From Chloromonas sp. AAM2 (taxonomy: Eukaryota; Chlorophyta; Chlorophyceae; Chlamydomonadales; Chlamydomonadaceae), in NCBI GenBank assembly GCA_004335635.1, contig QAXH01005302.1:3120-30060 (forward strand): DNA of 26,941 bases, read 5' to 3'. Below are positions 26,113 through 26,941 of this stretch, piece by piece. A model generated the notes under the pieces. It did not search any database. It was not told the DNA's origin and saw nothing but the letters and a program-made list of their open reading frames with translations. A program made the position numbers and the translations under genes. Every line of letters begins with the position of its first letter. Position 1 is the first letter of the stretch.

Positions 26113-26322
26113 ATGACGGCCGCGTCTCACTCAAACTCTGGACGTCCAAGGTTGCCCAAACGGACGGAGCTGCGCGCAACTGACTCGATTCTGGCTACCC
26201 GCAACTCCTCGCATGGGCCAGTCGTGACATTGCTGCGACCGATCATGAGATCAGCTTGCGATGAAGGCGGCAGACGCTGTCGCGAGCTTCAGCTGCGGCA
26301 AGGTTGTCATGACAACGGTTGA
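26113..26322 (+). CDS. Possible first exon of a third gene (weak)
   Basis: Begins ATG ACG GCC and encodes a Ser/Arg/Thr-rich, acid-poor start (MTAASHSNSGRPRLPKR), as in organellar targeting peptides, with TGA after 69 codons. AAG|GTT donors lie at 26152 and 26302. At the right edge an acceptor (gtgcacag, 26896-26903) is followed by a frame KFVVKHWLPIVF running off the window, which would suit a membrane segment. I cannot show that these belong together. Confidence 0.22.
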   Translation: MTAASHSNSGRPRLPKRTELRATDSILATRNSSHGPVVTLLRPIMRSACDEGGRRCRELQLRQGCHDNG

Positions 26323-26941
26323 GCCGAAAAGTGCCCACCAAGGATCAACCAACGAGGCAAAGCGGAGCCAACGATGGCAGGAAGCACAGTAAGACACACA
26401 ATACAAGATAGACATCTGCAGAGGTCACGTGCGGTCATGTAGCAAGTCTCATCAACCCTGTGTGCACCAATAATGTAACGCAATCCCCTCATGTGCTGCC
26501 ATCAGCCATGCATTTCACCACAGCCCTGCCACACCTGTCACACAATGCATAACCCGTGCGCCTGAACGCTTTGTGCCCTGACTGTGTTCTTAACAACACT
26601 CTCACTCTCTCTCTGGTTACGATGGACCAGACTGAATGAAACCCAACCGCAAACATCCGTCTTGTCACAGTTCACGGAACGCCTTGCTGCTGTTTGCTCT
26701 GAATATCTTCTCTTTATTCCTTCTGCTTCTCTGCTTCGGTTGCTGATTGTCTGTTGGTGGTGGTGTTGTCACAGCCGCACGGTCCACCCATTCTCCATGC
26801 ATGAGTATACGTGACCTCTCCTGCCCACACTCAGAAGCTCTGCCTCTGGCTGTGCACTTGAAATCCAACGAACAGATTGCTTTCGCAATCGTTTTTGTGC
26901 ACAGGAAGTTCGTAGTCAAGCACTGGCTACCCATTGTTTTT
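26323..26941. other. Right-edge sequence, no gene supported
   Basis: Pyrimidine-rich stretches before CAG occur at about 26660-26669, 26755-26774 and 26888-26903, which could be acceptors of a gene continuing to the right. No exon can be fixed without more sequence. Confidence 0.35.

Noticed and set aside
1..26941. tRNA, rRNA or bacterial-type operon features
   Set aside because: No tRNA cloverleaf, rRNA sequence, Shine-Dalgarno site or polycistronic layout was recognised; the intron structure shows a nuclear genome.

Overview
The window looks like nuclear DNA of a green alga (chlorophyte, probably volvocalean-type). The reasons are two long genes on the + strand split into many short exons with GT-AG introns, Ala/Gly/Pro/Ser-rich disordered tails, an SPPPP-type proline-rich reading frame, an algal-type LINE reverse transcriptase, and a TGTAA box downstream of the first gene. 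I cannot name the species. All exon joins below come from reading splice sites and keeping the frame open; no transcript was available.

Layout. 1-~515 holds the decayed 3' half of a LINE reverse transcriptase on the - strand, cut by the window edge. 817-10983 (+) is the C-terminal part of a kinesin: 18 exons, about 1,304 residues, TAG stop. It starts at switch II, so the P-loop and switch I lie left of the window. Motor and neck are followed by coiled coils, a first disordered block, more coiled coil, an IQ motif and a second disordered block. 10984-15531 is a repeat-rich spacer with a duplicated gene end, a broken coding-like frame, a small Pro/Ser-rich ORF and copies of dispersed repeats. 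15532-22936 (+) is a complete gene of 14 exons and 623 residues, TAA stop. It encodes a probable transit peptide, a CPYC glutaredoxin, an Ala-rich linker, a DEP domain and a DUF547 domain. 22937-26941 has no gene I can support, only weak ORFs and repeats.

The most striking pattern is that introns of both genes carry degenerate copies ('echoes') of the edge of the neighbouring exon. I found nine, plus one at the kinesin 3' end. Copies of an exon's 5' edge always lie upstream of it and copies of a 3' edge always lie downstream, usually with the splice site included. Local tandem duplication with decay explains this, but the copies also leave decoy splice sites. The two genes show no obvious functional link: one is a cytoskeletal motor, the other a probably organellar thiol-redox protein.

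The spacer and introns also carry at least three dispersed short repeat families (called A, B and C here). One family B copy is a near-palindromic, MITE-like element.
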